A DNA stretch of 22,958 nt from positions 1-22,958 of the forward strand of contig DCXE01000086.1 of the NCBI GenBank assembly GCA_002328295.1, read 5' to 3'. The notes beneath the pieces were generated by a model, which saw only the letters and a list, made by a program, of their open reading frames with translations, was not told the origin of the DNA and did not search any database. Position numbers and translations under genes: made by a program. Shown here piece after piece: positions 21,581 to 22,958 of the stretch. How positions within the stretch are numbered: position 1 is the first letter of the stretch; every line of letters begins with the position of its first letter. This DNA comes from Candidatus Peribacter sp. UBA2144 (GTDB lineage: Bacteria > Patescibacteriota > Gracilibacteria > Peribacterales > Peribacteraceae).

Positions 21581-21588
21581 TAAACTTT

Positions 21589-21744
21589 ATGTCCCAAGAT
21601 AACTTGATTAAACTCGAGTGTACCGAATGTAAGAGGGCCGGTTACCGAAGTTTCAAAAACAAAAAAATGCTCAAAGATCGTTTGGAACTAAACAAGTTCT
21701 GTAAGTGGTGCAAGAAACATGTAATGCACAAAGAGAGCAAATAA
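21589..21744 (+). CDS. rpmG: 50S ribosomal protein L33 (bL33)
   Basis: This 51-aa large-subunit protein matches the bL33 pattern: IKLECTECKRAGYRSFKNKK, RLELNKFCKWCKKHVMHKESK. The two CxxC pairs (Cys11/14 and Cys38/41) make it a zinc-binding form of the protein. The tRNA-rpmG arrangement is common in bacteria, where rpmG lies near tRNA-Trp, secE and nusG; those genes are not seen downstream here. A strong intrinsic terminator follows 5 nt after the stop. Confidence 0.95.
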   Translation: MSQDNLIKLECTECKRAGYRSFKNKKMLKDRLELNKFCKWCKKHVMHKESK

Positions 21745-21748
21745 AAAA

Positions 21749-21778
21749 TCGGGTCTACAAGCGACCCGGTTTTTTTTT
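21749..21778 (+). terminator. Rho-independent terminator of rpmG
   Basis: CGGGTC-TACAAGC-GACCCG is followed by G and a run of nine T. It overlaps the end of the opposing gene at 21777. Confidence 0.92.
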
Positions 21779-22352
21779 ATATCTTGATAAAGAAGCGAGG
21801 TACTCGCTTTTTGTAATCGTGATACGGGTCGCCGAAACGATGAACTAGCTCTTGTTCTTCAAAATATGTAACCAGCCAAAGTCCGAGGAAAATATATATT
21901 GCGTAGCCGATCAAAGTCCAATAGCCAGTTACCAAGGCTGCCCCGATAGCAATTAGCGGGTATTCAACATATCGCGGATGGCGAGCGTGTTTATAAATTC
22001 CAGAGATGATTAATTGTTCATTCCCAGCATCGCCTCGGAGCTCGGTAAAGAAGATGAGTTTGCGCCAACCAAGAACTCGAATTACTAGAGCATCGATTAA
22101 CAGTCCGAGTAAGACAATGCCCACACCAAGCCATTGCATCCATGGTGTTGTTTCAAACACCGGTCCAAAGATAAGCTCTTGATTAGAAAAAGCCCACAGG
22201 GCTAGCAAGAACCAGATGATTCCTAAACTAAAATATAGAATGTATTGCGTTGAGCGACTTGTGCCATGGGTCATGCTTAGGTGTAAAAAGATCATCCAGA
22301 TTGGCAGCGGTGTGGCAAAGACCATGATTATGGTCAGAATTGTTTCAATCAT
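21777..22352 (-). CDS. Isoprenylcysteine carboxyl methyltransferase-like integral membrane protein
   Basis: The 191-aa protein has about five transmembrane helices and a conserved C-terminal SAM-binding region of the ICMT/phospholipid N-methyltransferase type: GIYKHARHPRYVEYPLIAIG, then EEQELVHRFGDPYHDYKKRVPRFF. Family members methylate lipids or small membrane-associated substrates; the bacterial substrate is unknown. A GTG at 22367 would add five residues but lies in a hairpin, so the ATG at 22352 is preferred. It sits 26 bp after a second membrane-anchored methyltransferase gene and is probably cotranscribed with it. Confidence 0.85.
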   Translation of the reverse strand: MIETILTIIMVFATPLPIWMIFLHLSMTHGTSRSTQYILYFSLGIIWFLLALWAFSNQELIFGPVFETTPWMQWLGVGIVLLGLLIDALVIRVLGWRKLIFFTELRGDAGNEQLIISGIYKHARHPRYVEYPLIAIGAALVTGYWTLIGYAIYIFLGLWLVTYFEEQELVHRFGDPYHDYKKRVPRFFIKI

Positions 22353-22362
22353 AAACGGGAAC

Positions 22363-22380
22363 GACACACTTCAGTGTGTC
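22363..22380 (-). other. Perfect hairpin between two cotranscribed methyltransferase genes
   Basis: GACACACT / AGTGTGTC, separated by 2 nt, form an 8-bp palindrome that covers the junction after the upstream stop codon and ends 10 nt before the downstream ATG. It may tune coupling or mRNA stability. Confidence 0.45.
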
Positions 22381-22885
22381 ATATTTGATATAAGTAAATG
22401 TCAGTCTCACCTTCTTGCTTGTCGATTGTAACCGGTGTCCAACCAGGCAAAGGGAAGGTGTAGGAGATAACTCGAGCTCCAGGCTTGAGTTCTTTTTTTA
22501 TTTTCTCCTTTAGTCGTTCGATTGATTTTGGTAATGCGAAAAAATATAGTACATCTGCTTTGGATAGATCAACCCCGAATAAGTCGCGGCATTTGAAAAT
22601 CAACTTTCGGTTTCGTATCTTGCGCACCAGACAAGCTAGATACAAAGGGAAGGCTAATTCGATCCCGATTGCTTTCACTCCAAATTTCTTTTGTACATGA
22701 TCGCAGACCCGACCATCACCACAACCGACTTCGTAAAATACCTCGTCCGGCTTCATGTCTGCCAACCGAGCAATTCGTTTTAGATCCTTACTCCAAGCCG
22801 GCACCCAGGGCGCTAGCGACTTAGCCGCAAAAGCAATGGTCAGGAGAAGGGCGAGAAGTAGTAGCTGGAGGATAAGTGTGGTCAT
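22379..22885 (-). CDS. Membrane-anchored class I SAM-dependent methyltransferase
   Basis: The 168-aa protein starts with one transmembrane helix (LILQLLLLALLLTIAFAA, about residues 4-21), followed by a short methyltransferase domain. Motif I is VFYEVGCGDGRVCDHV near residues 49-64, with a following acidic residue in IGIELAFP and motif IV as VLYFFALPKS. It resembles short, anchored class I methyltransferases common in uncultured bacteria; the target is not identifiable. It appears to head a pair with the ICMT-like gene and to follow a membrane protein whose end is 6 bp upstream, suggesting a three-gene membrane-associated operon. Confidence 0.85.
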   Translation of the reverse strand: MTTLILQLLLLALLLTIAFAAKSLAPWVPAWSKDLKRIARLADMKPDEVFYEVGCGDGRVCDHVQKKFGVKAIGIELAFPLYLACLVRKIRNRKLIFKCRDLFGVDLSKADVLYFFALPKSIERLKEKIKKELKPGARVISYTFPLPGWTPVTIDKQEGETDIYLYQI

Positions 22886-22891
22886 AGACTA

Positions 22892-22958
22892 TTATTTAAC
22901 CAGAGCAATGGCGGTCATGACAATAACAATGATCAAAAAACCAATCGCAAAACCGATT
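22892..22958 (-). CDS. C-terminal end of a membrane protein, cut by the window edge
   Basis: On the minus strand the frame IGFAIGFLIIVIVMTAIALVK then TAA reads as a terminal transmembrane helix with a lysine end. Only 21 residues are present. It ends 6 bp before the start of the downstream methyltransferase, as expected for an operon. The identity is unknown. Confidence 0.5.
   Translation of the reverse strand, partial: IGFAIGFLIIVIVMTAIALVK

Overview
The window looks like a compact, AT-leaning bacterial chromosome segment, most plausibly from a Patescibacteria/CPR-type organism found by metagenomics. This is an inference. It rests on very tight gene packing (two convergent gene pairs meet stop-to-stop with no spacer), an S23-type four-helix-bundle gene, a TrmB-family regulator, a helicase-nuclease fusion, and the near-absence of Shine-Dalgarno sequences. 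TGA works as an ordinary stop (dnaG, rpoD), so the genetic code appears standard. No rRNA, CRISPR array or transposase is visible.

Layout. Positions 1-4667: an incoming terminator, a hairpin-rich repeat, der (-), leuS (+) and a methyltransferase (-). Positions 4788-8200: dnaG and rpoD, the conserved core of the macromolecular-synthesis operon, separated by a 9-mer repeat hairpin; RpoD carries an extra C-terminal zinc ribbon. Positions 8209-11597: a repeat hairpin, a DUF378 membrane protein (-) and a UvrD-like helicase with a C-terminal PD-(D/E)XK nuclease. Positions 11598-14017: a radical SAM enzyme (-) divergent from a TrmB-like regulator (+); the intergenic region holds two identical-architecture operators, TGACGA-N7-TCGTCA. 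Positions 14042-16954: rdgB and ftsK (-). Positions 16991-17430: a four-helix-bundle gene bounded by 26-bp inverted repeats built from 8-mers. Positions 17478-21118: a plant-NRS/ER-like epimerase/reductase, a DEAD-box RNA helicase (-), a small double zinc-finger protein without an obvious start, and a frameshifted PiT-like permease. Positions 21298-21778: tRNA-Tyr, tRNA-Thr and rpmG, ending in a clear terminator. Positions 21777-22958: a pair of methyltransferases (-) and the tail of a membrane protein.

Two themes cut across the annotation. First, at least eight (perhaps ten) protein genes have a sigma70-type -10 hexamer ending only 6-10 nt before the start codon, which predicts leaderless or nearly leaderless mRNAs throughout the segment; the tRNA-Tyr promoter sits at the same spacing from the mature tRNA 5' end. 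Second, several loci carry short tandem repeats (units of 7, 8 or 9 nt, different at each locus), mostly arranged as inverted arms: 26-118, 6552-6660, 8209-8289, 16991-17430, and a related heptamer tract inside der. Only the 16991-17430 copy encloses a gene, the four-helix-bundle protein. The best candidate here for an undescribed system is therefore a small repeat-bounded element family with that protein as its possible partner; this is inference and untested.
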